Shown: positions 1 through 6,857, counted from the first letter of the stretch. The stretch: DNA of 45,660 nt from Xanthobacteraceae bacterium (GCA_022844485.1 JALHLQ010000030.1:1-45660); one strand, 5' to 3'. Notes: generated by a model not told the origin, from the letters alone. Numbers and translations: made by a program.

Positions 1-1
1 T

Positions 2-118
2 CGCATCAAGCAGTTCCGTCGCATTGCTACACGTTACGAGAAAACGGCCAGAGCTTACCTGTCGATGCTAAGCATCGCCGCAGCAATGCTCTGGATTAAA
101 ACTGTCAACACGGCCTAG
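2..118 (+). CDS. IS5-family transposase, C-terminal fragment (cut by window edge)
   Basis: An open frame enters from the left edge, encodes 38 residues and stops with TAG at 116-118. It contains KQFRRIATRYEKTARAYL followed by a short hydrophobic helix, the usual C-terminal end of IS5-family DDE transposases of the IS427-like type, in which KxFRRIATRY follows the catalytic Glu of the DDE triad. The rest of the gene lies outside the window. The family call rests on this short tail alone. The transposase starting at 45626 appears to belong to a different IS5 subgroup, so I do not treat the two ends as copies of one element. Confidence 0.75.
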   Translation, partial: RIKQFRRIATRYEKTARAYLSMLSIAAAMLWIKTVNTA

Positions 119-574
119 TCTCCGCCGGCCTTGCTCACGAGGGGCGTCTTCCGGAGACGTTCGGACGATGGAGCAAGGTGCGGCGCCTGCGGGCGAGGGG
201 CGAACGTAGTCCTTCGCACTCGGGAGGCCCCGGTCTCAACCGTCCGGGCCCATTACGGGGTTCTGCCTTCAATGGCTGGACTGGGACTGGCGAGCGGAAG
301 CCGAAAGCTTCCGTGCTCAGGGCGGCGAAGAGCCGATCTGCCTCGTCCCAGGAAGCACGGTACCGGGGCTAAAAAAACGCCGCTGTCGGAGCGCCGACAG
401 GCGAGCGCGCTTTCGCACAAGCGCGCGGCCAGCGCCTCGCAAGCGCAGGCCCCACGTTTCGATAACGCGCCTTTCGGCGCTCCGCCTCCCTCGCCTCTTC
501 GAGGGATTCGTGAAAGCGGCCCCGGCGTTTCGGCGCCCGCGGGCGGCGAAGCGTTGGCTGGTTGTCGTTGAGTT
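119..574. other. gene-free, GC-rich structured region between IS tail and clpS repeat
   Basis: About 450 bases with no convincing gene. Several frames are open on both strands, but their translations are rich in Arg, Ala, Pro and Ser and none has a plausible ribosome binding site. The region is dense in inverted repeats: CCGTGCT/AGCACGG at about 325-362, a hairpin near 299-318, and a terminator-like hairpin with an A7 run at 371-404. It should hold the right end of the IS, whose terminal repeat I could not place, and the original downstream flank of clpS. It could encode a non-coding RNA on the minus strand ending at the 371-404 terminator, but I recognise no known RNA family. Confidence 0.4.
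371..404 (-). terminator. Rho-independent terminator, minus strand
   Basis: On the minus strand a 7-bp stem CTGTCGG/CCGACAG with loop CGCT (383-400 in plus coordinates), extended outward by a few GC pairs with one bulge, is followed by seven T residues (A-run 371-377 on plus). It would end transcription reading leftward from clpS or from an unannotated RNA in 405-574. Confidence 0.55.
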
Positions 575-647
575 GTAGCCCGGATCGAGCGAGGCGAGAT
601 CCGGGACCGGGCGTTCCCGGGTTTCGCTGGCGCTCAACCCGGGCTAC
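575..647. repeat. palindromic intergenic repeat (GTAGCCCGG...CCGGGCTAC)
   Basis: A 73-bp imperfect palindrome begins GTAGCCCGGAT and ends CCCGGGCTAC. Two inner arms, CCGGATCGAGCGAGGCGAG and CGCTGGCGCTCAACCCGGG, are also partly complementary. Repeats with these ends are common between genes in Bradyrhizobium and Rhodopseudomonas (established knowledge, not searched here). It lies 10 bp beyond the clpS stop and may fold at the 3' end of the clpS transcript. Confidence 0.6.
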
Positions 648-657
648 CGCGGCTCCC

Positions 658-963
658 CTACTGCTCCGGCTCGGTGGTGAAGAACAACGGATAGCCCCCC
701 TGCTTGCCAAGGTCGGTGGCTTCCTTCGCCTTGGTTTCGGCGACGTCGCGTGCGTAGACCGCGATCACGCAGGCGCCGCGCCGGTGCGCCGTCATCATCA
801 CATGCATGGCGTGCTCCGCATTCATGCGGAACACGGCTTTGAGCACCTGCACGACGAATTCGCGCGGCGTGTAGTCGTCGTTGAGCAGGATCACCTTGTA
901 GAGCGGCGGCCGCTCCACCTTCGTGCGCGTCTCCAGGCGCGGCGTGTCGATCGTCTTGGCCAT
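658..963 (-). CDS. clpS: ATP-dependent Clp protease adaptor ClpS
   Basis: A 101-residue protein of normal ClpS length. ClpS binds the N-domain of ClpA and delivers N-degron substrates to ClpAP in the cytoplasm. The N-degron pocket motif LLNDDYTPREFV is at 26-37 (N28, D29, D30), and the second pocket His is in MMTAHRRG (H60). The position equivalent to the E. coli Met40 gatekeeper is Arg34. clpA is not downstream: transcription leaves toward the IS tail at the left edge, so clpA is either beyond the IS or elsewhere. Starts at ATG 963, divergent from the small membrane protein at 1111. Confidence 0.95.
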   Translation of the reverse strand: MAKTIDTPRLETRTKVERPPLYKVILLNDDYTPREFVVQVLKAVFRMNAEHAMHVMMTAHRRGACVIAVYARDVAETKAKEATDLGKQGGYPLFFTTEPEQ

Positions 964-1110
964 GCGCGGAATCTAGCAACGCCGCCGGCGACGGCAAGGG
1001 CTTGCGTGCGCCTCGTTTTTGACGTTTGTTGTGCCGCTCTTTGACCTTCCTCATGGCACGTCCGGTCCGCCTGTGGTTGCGTTCGGGCTTCCCGAGCGAG
1101 GGAGGATCCG

Positions 1111-1374
1111 ATGGCAGAGAGAACCGTCGGCCGACGCAATCTCGTCGCTCTTGGCTGGGCGTCATCCGCCGCCATGGCCGTGCTTTTCCTTGTCATTTTG
1201 GCTGTCGCGATGTTTTTCGCGCTGGCCCGCGCCTTCGGAGGCGTCGATGTGCTCTCCGAGTCGGCGATGATGACGAGCACGCCCGCGAGCTTCGATATCC
1301 TTGTCGGCATCGCCTCGGTCGCGATCACCGCGGCTGTGGCAACCTACGCGTACCGCAAGGACGCGGCCGGATAG
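1111..1374 (+). CDS. small two-helix membrane protein, unknown function
   Basis: An 87-residue protein with two strongly hydrophobic segments, at about 12-42 and 61-79, and a short positively charged end (YAYRKDAAG). The start is supported by GGGAGGA 6-7 bp ahead of the ATG. I recognise no family. It is read divergently from clpS across about 146 bp, and a perfect 10-bp hairpin lies immediately after its stop codon, suggesting a single-gene transcript. The function cannot be inferred. Confidence 0.65.
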   Translation: MAERTVGRRNLVALGWASSAAMAVLFLVILAVAMFFALARAFGGVDVLSESAMMTSTPASFDILVGIASVAITAAVATYAYRKDAAG

Positions 1375-1398
1375 CAGCACGCGCGCCCGCGCGTGCTG
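1375..1398 (+). terminator. hairpin after the 1111-1374 gene (no clear T-run)
   Basis: Perfect 10-bp stem CAGCACGCGC/GCGCGTGCTG with loop GCCC beginning right after the TAG. The following bases are GTCGATG, with no T-tract, so it may be a weak or Rho-assisted terminator or an mRNA-stabilising end. Confidence 0.4.
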
Positions 1399-1468
1399 GT
1401 CGATGCGGCTTGCCGGCTGGCAGCAATGGTGGTGCTATGCTCCGCCATTCGCCAGCCGGGAGCTTGCC

Positions 1469-2470
1469 ATGCCCATTCGCGCACCGTTCGTCACTCGCCG
1501 TACGCTGCTTGCCTCGGCAGCGGCCACACTTGCCGCAACAAGCCTGCGCGCGCAGACGGGCCCTGCCGCAAACTGGCCGGACCGTAATGTCCGGGTGATC
1601 ATCCCCTACCCGGCCGGCGGCTCGACCGACGTGCTCTCGCGCATCATCGGCGAGGGCCTCAAGGACAAGCTCGGCCAATCCTTCGTGATCGAAAACCGCC
1701 CCGGCGCCGGCGGCAATATCGGCATGGCCGCGCTCGTGCAGAGCCCGCCGGACGGCTACACGATCGGGGCCGCGACGGTCGGTCACTACGCGATCAACCA
1801 GTATCTCTACGACAAGATGCCGTTCGATCCGGAGAAGGATTTCATCACGGCTTCCCTCACCTGGGAATTGCCGAACGTGTTCGTCGTCGCCACCGATCAC
1901 GTGCCGGCGACGACGCTGAAGGATTTTATCGCCTGGGCAAAGTCGCGCCCCAACATTCCCTTCGGCAGTCCGGGCGTCGGCACCACGCCGCATCTTTCGG
2001 GCCAGCTGTTTGCGACGCGCACCGGATTGCCGGCGACGCATGTGCCCTTCCGCGGCGCGGCGCAGACGATCCCGGCAATGCTCGCGGGCGACGTGACTTA
2101 CGCGATCGACAATCTCGCCTCCTACATCTCGACCATCGACTCCGGAAAAATGCGCGCGCTCGCCGTCACCGCCGCCGAGCGCTGGCCGACGATGCCCAAG
2201 GTGCCGACCATGGCGGAAGCGGGGGTGTCCGATTTCGTCGTGACCTCGTGGGCCGGCTGGGTGTTCCCCGCCGGAACGCCGCGGCCGATTGTCGACAAGC
2301 TCTCGCGCGCCTTGCGCGATCTCGCCGCCGACCCAGCCTTGCAGCAGCGCTTCCTTGTGGCGGGCGCGAAAGCGATCGGGTCGACCCCGGAAGAAGCCGA
2401 CGCGCGTGCCGCCAAGGAGCGCATGATGTGGCGCGACGTGATCCGGATCTCCGGCGCGAAGGCAGGGTAG
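1469..2470 (+). CDS. tripartite tricarboxylate transporter (Bug family) substrate-binding protein
   Basis: A 333-residue periplasmic receptor of the TctC/Bug family. The first 30 residues carry a twin-arginine-like export signal (TRRTLLASAAATLAA) ending near LRAQT. Typical Bug sequences follow: WPDRNVRVIIPYPAGGSTD near the mature N-terminus, NRPGAGGNIG, SPPDGYT, and DVTYAIDN late in the protein. Such receptors bind small carboxylates or related ligands for a TctAB permease. The ATG at 1469 is chosen because it begins the signal peptide and has GGGAG just upstream. The frame is open further upstream, but that extension makes no sense as a leader. No TctA or TctB gene is in the window, so this is an orphan receptor, as is frequent in this family; its ligand is unknown. 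Confidence 0.9.
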   Translation: MPIRAPFVTRRTLLASAAATLAATSLRAQTGPAANWPDRNVRVIIPYPAGGSTDVLSRIIGEGLKDKLGQSFVIENRPGAGGNIGMAALVQSPPDGYTIGAATVGHYAINQYLYDKMPFDPEKDFITASLTWELPNVFVVATDHVPATTLKDFIAWAKSRPNIPFGSPGVGTTPHLSGQLFATRTGLPATHVPFRGAAQTIPAMLAGDVTYAIDNLASYISTIDSGKMRALAVTAAERWPTMPKVPTMAEAGVSDFVVTSWAGWVFPAGTPRPIVDKLSRALRDLAADPALQQRFLVAGAKAIGSTPEEADARAAKERMMWRDVIRISGAKAG

Positions 2471-2498
2471 CGGATCGCGGCGCGGGAGAAGCGCCGCT

Positions 2499-3188
2499 TC
2501 AGCGCCAGTAGAAGAATTCACGCATCGGGAACGGCAGCGGGCGGACGGTCCGCTGCGGCGGCTGGCTCGTCTTCCTCTTCGGTGCCGGCGCGCTCGCACC
2601 GTTCTGTGCGGGCTGGTTCGCTTGCGCCTCCCGCGCCTTGCGCGCTTCGGCGCGAACGCGGCGGTCGAATTCGGTCTTCGTCTCGCCCAGGCGCGGCTCG
2701 AGCCGCGGCGCGGGCGAGGCCCCGCTCGCGGCGGGTCGGTTCGGCTCGCCCGGGGCCGCGTTTTCAAGCGGCTGCACCGGCGGCAACGTCGCGACCGCGC
2801 GCGGAGGCGCATCCGTCCGAGCCGTCGTGCCCGCGGCCGGTGGCGTCGTTGTCGGTGGCGTCGTTGTCGCTGGCGTCGTTGCCGGTTGAGTCGTCGGCGT
2901 GATTGCCGCTTTCGCCTGCGGGGCCGGTGCGGGCGAGGATGCGCTTTGCGGCACTGGCGCTGCTGCGGCAACCGCTGCGGCTGCAGCCGCGGCGGCAGCG
3001 GCCGCGCCGGCTGACGGTGCGGACGGACTCGCGGACATGCCGACAGGCTGGGATTGCTCAGGCGGGGTCCGCCACACGGCTTTGGCGTCGGGCGCATCTT
3101 GCTGGAGGAAGGCGGCAAAAGACGCCGCGCCGCCAATCACGGCGACGACACCGATCAACACACCATTCCAGAGCGCGGGAGATGCCAT
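2499..3188 (-). CDS. Ala/Pro/Thr-rich membrane-anchored protein, unknown function
   Basis: A 229-residue protein with one N-terminal transmembrane helix (about 8-28, GVLIGVVAVIGGAASFAAFL). A long low-complexity stretch rich in Ala, Pro, Thr and Ser (50-165) follows, then a charged Arg/Lys/Glu-rich part (about 165-215) and a Phe/Pro/Trp-ending tail (REFFYWR). The Thr-Pro section is encoded by a 15-bp tandem repeat. No recognised domain. Its plan closely parallels the next minus-strand protein (3311-4054): anchor, Pro-rich linker, basic helix, aromatic terminus. The two could be paralogous envelope proteins. No clear Shine-Dalgarno precedes ATG 3188. Alternative frames across this region are long because of GC bias; this one is preferred for its membrane anchor. 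Confidence 0.6.
   Translation of the reverse strand: MASPALWNGVLIGVVAVIGGAASFAAFLQQDAPDAKAVWRTPPEQSQPVGMSASPSAPSAGAAAAAAAAAAAVAAAAPVPQSASSPAPAPQAKAAITPTTQPATTPATTTPPTTTPPAAGTTARTDAPPRAVATLPPVQPLENAAPGEPNRPAASGASPAPRLEPRLGETKTEFDRRVRAEARKAREAQANQPAQNGASAPAPKRKTSQPPQRTVRPLPFPMREFFYWR
2839..2883. repeat. 15-bp tandem repeat, about 3 copies, inside the 2499-3188 gene
   Basis: Units GGTGGCGTCGTTGTC (2839-2853 and 2854-2868, identical) and GCTGGCGTCGTTGCC (2869-2883). On the minus strand they encode repeated Thr-Thr-Pro-Pro/Ala pentapeptides. In-frame units of this kind can vary in number by slippage. Confidence 0.8.
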
Positions 3189-3310
3189 GTGCGTTCGATT
3201 CTATCCGGAAACGAAACATATTCACACGGCAAGATTGCGGCCTTGGGGAACTCCGCACAGAAGTTCACGCCGGTTCGGCCCTGATGGCCCTATTCCGCAG
3301 CATCGCCTGA

Positions 3311-4054
3311 TTAGTAGGAGAATGAGCCCGGCGGAGGGGGAATGATGCGGCGGCTGGGCGGCGCGAAGTTCCGGTCACGCTGGGGCGGGCGTCCATCCGG
3401 CGTCATATAGGCATAGGGGCTGGCGGAGAACGGGCTCGCGGAGGATGCCGCCTCGTCCACAGCTTGCCGGCGTCTCGCTTGCCGCTCCCGCTCGGCCCGC
3501 TGCCTGATTTGCTGGGCCCGGCGCTCGCGTTCCGCCTTGCGGCGAGCCGCCTCCGCGGTCGCGGCCGCGTTCTCACCGGCGGGGTCGTTCGCCTCCGCCG
3601 GAGTCGATGGCGGACGTTCCGCCTTTTTCGTTTCGTCCACCCGGGGAGCGGGCTCAGAGATCGGCGGAGCGGCCGCGGAACCGGTCGTGGAGGGGAATGC
3701 CTCCAAGGGGCGAGGCCTGGGCAGCGGCACGACATCGGCGGATGAGGAGGAAGTCACATTCGTTGCGGGTGCCGCGGGTGACGCTGGCGCGGGCTCCGGC
3801 GGGTGGTTCACAGGATAAACGCGTCTGGGTTCCTTGCGCGGCGCCTCGCCGGACTCGGAGACTTGGCCCTTTGTCTCCGGCCCCGCGGCGGACCGTATCG
3901 CCGTGCCGGTCCGCGACCGCTCGCTTTGCGTGAAGGCGATGAAACTCACGAAACCGAATGCCGTGAAGGCCGCGCCCAACAGGAACGCCCTGGCGACTCT
4001 CCAGTTGGCGCGCATTCGATCCGACACGATGGGCCCGGTGAAGATCGCAGACAC
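3311..4054 (-). CDS. membrane-anchored Pro-rich protein with basic coiled region, unknown function
   Basis: A 247-residue protein. The start is GTG 4054 with AGAGAG 5-6 bp upstream; an internal ATG (codon 14) lacks such a site. A single transmembrane helix at about 22-44 (FLLGAAFTAFGFVSFIAF) is followed by a Pro/Ser/Thr/Ala-rich linker (60-150). Then comes a strongly basic helical segment with AARRKAERERRAQQIRQRA at about 170-188 and a Pro-rich end (PPPPGSFSY). No recognised domain. It resembles the upstream-encoded part of envelope proteins with long linkers. It is 122 bp from, and has the same architecture as, the 2499-3188 product, so the pair may be co-transcribed. Confidence 0.65.
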   Translation of the reverse strand: MSAIFTGPIVSDRMRANWRVARAFLLGAAFTAFGFVSFIAFTQSERSRTGTAIRSAAGPETKGQVSESGEAPRKEPRRVYPVNHPPEPAPASPAAPATNVTSSSSADVVPLPRPRPLEAFPSTTGSAAAPPISEPAPRVDETKKAERPPSTPAEANDPAGENAAATAEAARRKAERERRAQQIRQRAERERQARRRQAVDEAASSASPFSASPYAYMTPDGRPPQRDRNFAPPSRRIIPPPPGSFSY

Positions 4055-4086
4055 GGCACTCTCTTTGCAATCAGCCCGCCCGCTTG

Positions 4087-4112
4087 CGGGAACCCAACGC
4101 GCCGGGTTCCCG
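4087..4112. repeat. inverted repeat in divergent promoter region
   Basis: Perfect 9-bp arms CGGGAACCC/GGGTTCCCG around an 8-base spacer, in the 157-bp gap between divergent genes starting at 4054 (minus) and 4212 (plus). It could be an operator or a remnant of an intergenic palindromic repeat; nothing else distinguishes the two. Confidence 0.45.
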
Positions 4113-4211
4113 AGAGGTTCCCGCGCACAACCGAACCCGGCCTGCTTGTGCCGTGGCGGACTTCGAATGGTTTAAGGCTATGCTATGGGGCTAGCGTTGG
4201 AGGAGAACGGG

Positions 4212-4574
4212 ATGGTTGACGTCAAGACCCTGACCGGCGGGTGCCATTGCGGGCGGGTCCGTTTCGAGGTCACTGCCGATTTGAGTCAGATTCTCGCGTG
4301 CAATTGCTCGATCTGCACGAAACGCGGTTTGCTCCTGACGTTTGTGAAGCCGGAGAACTTTGCCTTGCGCGCCGGCGAGGAGGACGAACTCGTCGACTAT
4401 CAGTTCAACCGCCATGTCATCCACCACCTGTTCTGCCCGGTATGCGGGGTGGAGTCCTACGCGCGCGGCAGGCTGCCGGACGGGGCTGAGATGGTCGCGG
4501 TGAACGTGCGATGCCTGGATCACATCGAACTCGACAGCCTGGCGCTGACGCCGTTCGACGGCCTGAGCTTGTGA
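4212..4574 (+). CDS. GFA-family (glutathione-dependent formaldehyde-activating enzyme-like) zinc protein
   Basis: A 120-residue single-domain protein of the GFA/CENP-V fold. All seven zinc-binding cysteines of the family are visible: C11 and C13 in GGCHCGRVRF, C30, C32 and C35 in ACNCSICTKRG, and C75 and C78 in FCPVCGVESY. The family includes the glutathione-formaldehyde enzyme Gfa, but most members are uncharacterised, so the reaction cannot be assigned. The ATG at 4212 is preferred over 4185 because GGAGGAG lies 6 bp upstream. A bidirectional terminator follows at 4601. Confidence 0.88.
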   Translation: MVDVKTLTGGCHCGRVRFEVTADLSQILACNCSICTKRGLLLTFVKPENFALRAGEEDELVDYQFNRHVIHHLFCPVCGVESYARGRLPDGAEMVAVNVRCLDHIELDSLALTPFDGLSL

Positions 4575-4600
4575 GGCACGACTTGCGCGGTTTGATGCAA

Positions 4601-4626
4601 AAAGCCCCGGCTATGACCGGGGCTTT
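4601..4626. terminator. bidirectional Rho-independent terminator
   Basis: Stem AAAGCCCCGG/CCGGGGCTTT with loop CTATGA, lying between convergent genes ending at 4574 (plus) and 4650 (minus). The T and A flanks allow it to serve both strands. Confidence 0.8.
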
Positions 4627-4649
4627 CACTGTGCGGGTTCGCGGAACAG

Positions 4650-5021
4650 TTATCGTGTTCCGGCCGGCGGGGTCGCTCCCGGCGAAGTCGTTGCGCCGCC
4701 GGTCGTGCCGGCAGGAGGCGTGGCTCCCGGCGACGTCGTCGCGCCGCCTGACGAGCCAGGCGTGGTTGGACGCGGGGTTGTCGTGCTCTGCCCGGTCGTG
4801 GTGGAGGGTGAAGTCGCGGATGGCGTGGTGGCCGTTCGGGTTCCGTCCCAGCCCCAGCCAAACAGCGCGGCCAGAAGCAGGAGAAGAGCGACGGCGCCCA
4901 GAATCCAGCCCCAGGGCGTTCCGCTCGAGGTTGTGCGGTCAGAAAGAGTCGTGCGGGAATTATCGGTATAAGTAGGCCGGTCGGGGTCAATCCGCCGGTT
5001 GGGATCGCGGTAATCGGTCAT
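4650..5021 (-). CDS. single-pass membrane protein with Thr/Pro-rich tandem-repeat tail
   Basis: A 123-residue protein. A hydrophilic Asp/Arg/Thr-rich N-terminus (1-35) leads into one membrane helix (about 38-57, WILGAVALLLLLAALFGW). A Thr/Ser/Pro/Gly-rich extracytoplasmic tail follows and ends in two copies of a 16-residue unit beginning GGATTSPGATPPAGT (residues 92-107 and 108-123). Small proteins of this plan are common in Rhizobiales and have no known function. It shares the terminator at 4601 with the convergent GFA gene. Confidence 0.7.
   Translation of the reverse strand: MTDYRDPNRRIDPDRPTYTDNSRTTLSDRTTSSGTPWGWILGAVALLLLLAALFGWGWDGTRTATTPSATSPSTTTGQSTTTPRPTTPGSSGGATTSPGATPPAGTTGGATTSPGATPPAGTR
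4653..4748. repeat. 48-bp tandem repeat, 2 copies, coding
   Basis: Two 48-bp units encode the duplicated 16-residue tail of the 4650-5021 protein. The DNA copies differ at some third positions, so the duplication is not brand-new. Confidence 0.8.
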
Positions 5022-5072
5022 CAGAAGCCTCCGTGTTGCCTTGCGTCATTTGCCTCGCGTCGTGAGACCTAA

Positions 5073-5121
5073 CTGCCCGGCAGGCCGATAGTTCCGCATG
5101 GCAGGCAAGCCGGCCGGGCAG
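5073..5121. repeat. inverted repeat in the 5022-5273 intergenic region
   Basis: Arms CTGCCCGGC (5073-5081) and GCCGGGCAG (5113-5121) separated by 31 bases. The 252-bp gap between the divergent 4650-5021 and lrgA genes contains this and the 52-bp repeat at 5196. I could not pick out a promoter with confidence. Confidence 0.45.
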
Positions 5122-5195
5122 CTAAACCGTGCTCGAAATGGTTGTTTGCCGATCACCGTCGCTTCCCGGCGCCGCGCTCCTGACACTTCTGCTTG

Positions 5196-5247
5196 GCGCG
5201 TGATCTTTCCGAAAGCCGGTATCCTCTTCGCAGTGATCCCGCGTTAG
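5196..5247. repeat. dispersed ~52-bp palindromic repeat, copy A (diverged)
   Basis: GCGCGTGATCTTTCCGAAAG ... GTGATCCCGCGTTAG. It aligns end to end with the copies at 14156 and 31232 with several substitutions. The outer arms GCGCGTGATC and GATC(A/C)CGCG are complementary. This copy lies 27 bp upstream of lrgA. Confidence 0.8.
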
Positions 5248-5273
5248 GCTGCCGGCAGGATTGATGAGTCGTC

Positions 5274-5651
5274 ATGCTCTCGGCCGTCACGTCGCTTCTT
5301 CTCTGCCAGCTCGCGGGCGAGGCATTTGTCCGCGTGGCGGGTCTGCCGCTTCCCGGTCCCGTCATGGGCATGGTGCTGCTGTTTGGCCTGATGCTGATGC
5401 GAGCGCCACTCCCGCCCGCGTTGGCTGACACGGCCGACGGCATGCTCAAGCATCTGTCGCTGCTGTTCGTGCCGGCCGGCGTCGGCGTTGTTCAGCATCT
5501 CGATATGCTCGCCCGTCACGGCATACGCCTGCTCCTGGTCGTCGTTCTCTCCACCGTGATCGCCTTGACGGTGACCGCGCTCGTTTTCGCGGCGCTCGCC
5601 CGCTTGACGGGCGCGGAATCCAGCGAGGACGGCGAGGAGGCCGCGCAGTGA
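5274..5651 (+). CDS. lrgA: CidA/LrgA family holin-like membrane protein
   Basis: A 125-residue protein with about four membrane helices and the family signature LPLPGPVMGMVLLFGLML (23-40), followed by LSLLFVPAGVGVV. LrgA/CidA proteins act with LrgB/CidB in the cytoplasmic membrane; they are linked to control of murein hydrolase activity or programmed lysis and, in some bacteria, to pyruvate or glycolate movement. The last residues are acidic (ESSEDGEEAAQ). The gene overlaps lrgB by GTGA, so the two are translationally coupled. Confidence 0.93.
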   Translation: MLSAVTSLLLCQLAGEAFVRVAGLPLPGPVMGMVLLFGLMLMRAPLPPALADTADGMLKHLSLLFVPAGVGVVQHLDMLARHGIRLLLVVVLSTVIALTVTALVFAALARLTGAESSEDGEEAAQ

Positions 5652-6367
5652 TCCGCTTCGTCGATCTCTGGGTCTATCTGTCCGGGAACCCGCTGCTCTG
5701 GCTGACCGCGACGCTCGTCGCCTATCTCGCCGCCGATGCGGTTTCCGAGCTGCTCGGCCGTCATCCGCTGGCCAATCCCGTGCTGATCGCGGTCGCCCTC
5801 GTCTCCGTCATGCTGATCGCCTCCGGCACGCCCTTCCCGGCTTACTTTGCCGGCGCGCAATTTGTGCACTTCCTGCTCGGGCCGGCGACGGTCGCGCTGG
5901 CCGTGCCGCTTTTTCGCTATCTGCCGCAGGTGAGGCGCTCGCTGTTTCCGATGCTGGCCGCGCTATTCGTCGGCTCGATGACCGCCATCGCCTCGGTGGT
6001 CTGGCTGGCGCAGCTCTTCGGGCTCGATGTAGCGGCGACACGGGCGCTCGCACCGAAGTCTGCGACGGCCGCCATCGCCATGGGCATCGCCGAGCAAGTC
6101 GGCGCTGAACCGGCGCTGACCGCCGTTCTCGTCATCACCACGGGAATCACGGGCGCGATCGTCGTGACGCCCCTGATGAACGCGCTTGGGCTGACCAACT
6201 ACGCCGCCCGGGGATTCGCCGCCGGATTGGCCGCGCACGGCATCGGCACGGCAAGAGCATTCCAGGTGCATCCGCTCGCGGGCACCTTTGCCGGCATCGC
6301 GCTGGGGCTGAATGGCCTGTTGACGGCCTTGCTGACGCCGATCCTGTTGCCGCTGCTTTTGAACTGA
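5648..6367 (+). CDS. lrgB: LrgB family membrane protein
   Basis: A 239-residue polytopic membrane protein, the usual LrgB/CidB length. Family sequences visible include HFLLGPATVALAVPLFR (about 78-94), LAPKSATAAIAMGIAEQVG (about 135-153) and the late AHGIGTARAF segment. It starts at GTG 5648 within the stop of lrgA (GTGA). It pairs with LrgA in the membrane. The pair stands alone here, without the LytSR or CidR regulators found in Firmicutes. A short inverted repeat, CTGACG/CGTCAG, overlaps the stop codon (6364-6378) and is followed by GGGGTTT, a weak terminator candidate. Confidence 0.93.
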   Translation: MIRFVDLWVYLSGNPLLWLTATLVAYLAADAVSELLGRHPLANPVLIAVALVSVMLIASGTPFPAYFAGAQFVHFLLGPATVALAVPLFRYLPQVRRSLFPMLAALFVGSMTAIASVVWLAQLFGLDVAATRALAPKSATAAIAMGIAEQVGAEPALTAVLVITTGITGAIVVTPLMNALGLTNYAARGFAAGLAAHGIGTARAFQVHPLAGTFAGIALGLNGLLTALLTPILLPLLLN

Positions 6368-6398
6368 CGCCGCGTCAGGGGGTTTCTGCCGGGCGCTT

Positions 6399-6704
6399 TC
6401 AGTTTCGGCGCTCCGATCGTGCGCGCCGCGGCTTTGTCTCGCGAATGGGGCGTTCGATGACCTCCGGGCCATAGGCGTAAGGGCGCCCGCCGGCGAAGCG
6501 CGGATTGGGCACGCAGATGCCGCCGGCGCCGCTCGCCGAGGCGAGACATTGCCGCTGCGTGTAGAACCCGCAATTGATCAGGCTCCAGTCTTCATAAATA
6601 CACCAGGCGCCTTCGGCGCGCGCCCCGGTCGTGGCGCTCACGCTGGCGAGCAGCACGGCGCCGAGCGCGAGCACAGCGCGAGCCGGGGTCGAGAATAGCG
6701 TCAT
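6399..6704 (-). CDS. DUF3551-type small exported protein
   Basis: A 101-residue protein with a cleavable signal peptide (about 1-30, ending ATTGARA). A cysteine-containing domain follows: GAWCIYEDWS, LINCGFYTQRQCLAS and GGICVPNP, giving four cysteines in the DUF3551 pattern known from Bradyrhizobium and relatives. The C-terminal 25 residues are basic and not conserved in type. The family is periplasmic or secreted and has no known function. It starts at ATG 6704. The short gap to lrgB on the other strand makes the pair convergent. Confidence 0.8.
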   Translation of the reverse strand: MTLFSTPARAVLALGAVLLASVSATTGARAEGAWCIYEDWSLINCGFYTQRQCLASASGAGGICVPNPRFAGGRPYAYGPEVIERPIRETKPRRARSERRN

Positions 6705-6805
6705 GATCTGCTCCTCCGGCTTTGCCGAAATCCGGTCGAGGGCATAACCGCAGCGGCGTGACGATCGTTCCGGGCCGTGTTTTGCGAACGGCCCGGTCTA
6801 AACGA

Positions 6806-6831
6806 GAAACGCTCCCAAGGGGGAGCGTTTC
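6806..6831 (-). terminator. hairpin downstream of the glycine-zipper gene
   Basis: GAAACGCTCCC/GGGAGCGTTTC, an 11-bp stem with a 4-base loop. On the minus strand it is followed by TCGTTTA, only a weak T-tract. It lies 27 bp past the stop of the 6858-7172 gene. Confidence 0.6.
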
Positions 6832-6857
6832 CATCGAGCCAATGCAAGCGCAGCTGC

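Noticed and set aside
119..574. RNase P RNA, tmRNA or 6S RNA
   Set aside because: The conserved GAGGAAAGTC and ACAGAA blocks of RNase P RNA and the tag-coding sequence of tmRNA are missing on both strands; no 6S-like central bubble could be traced.
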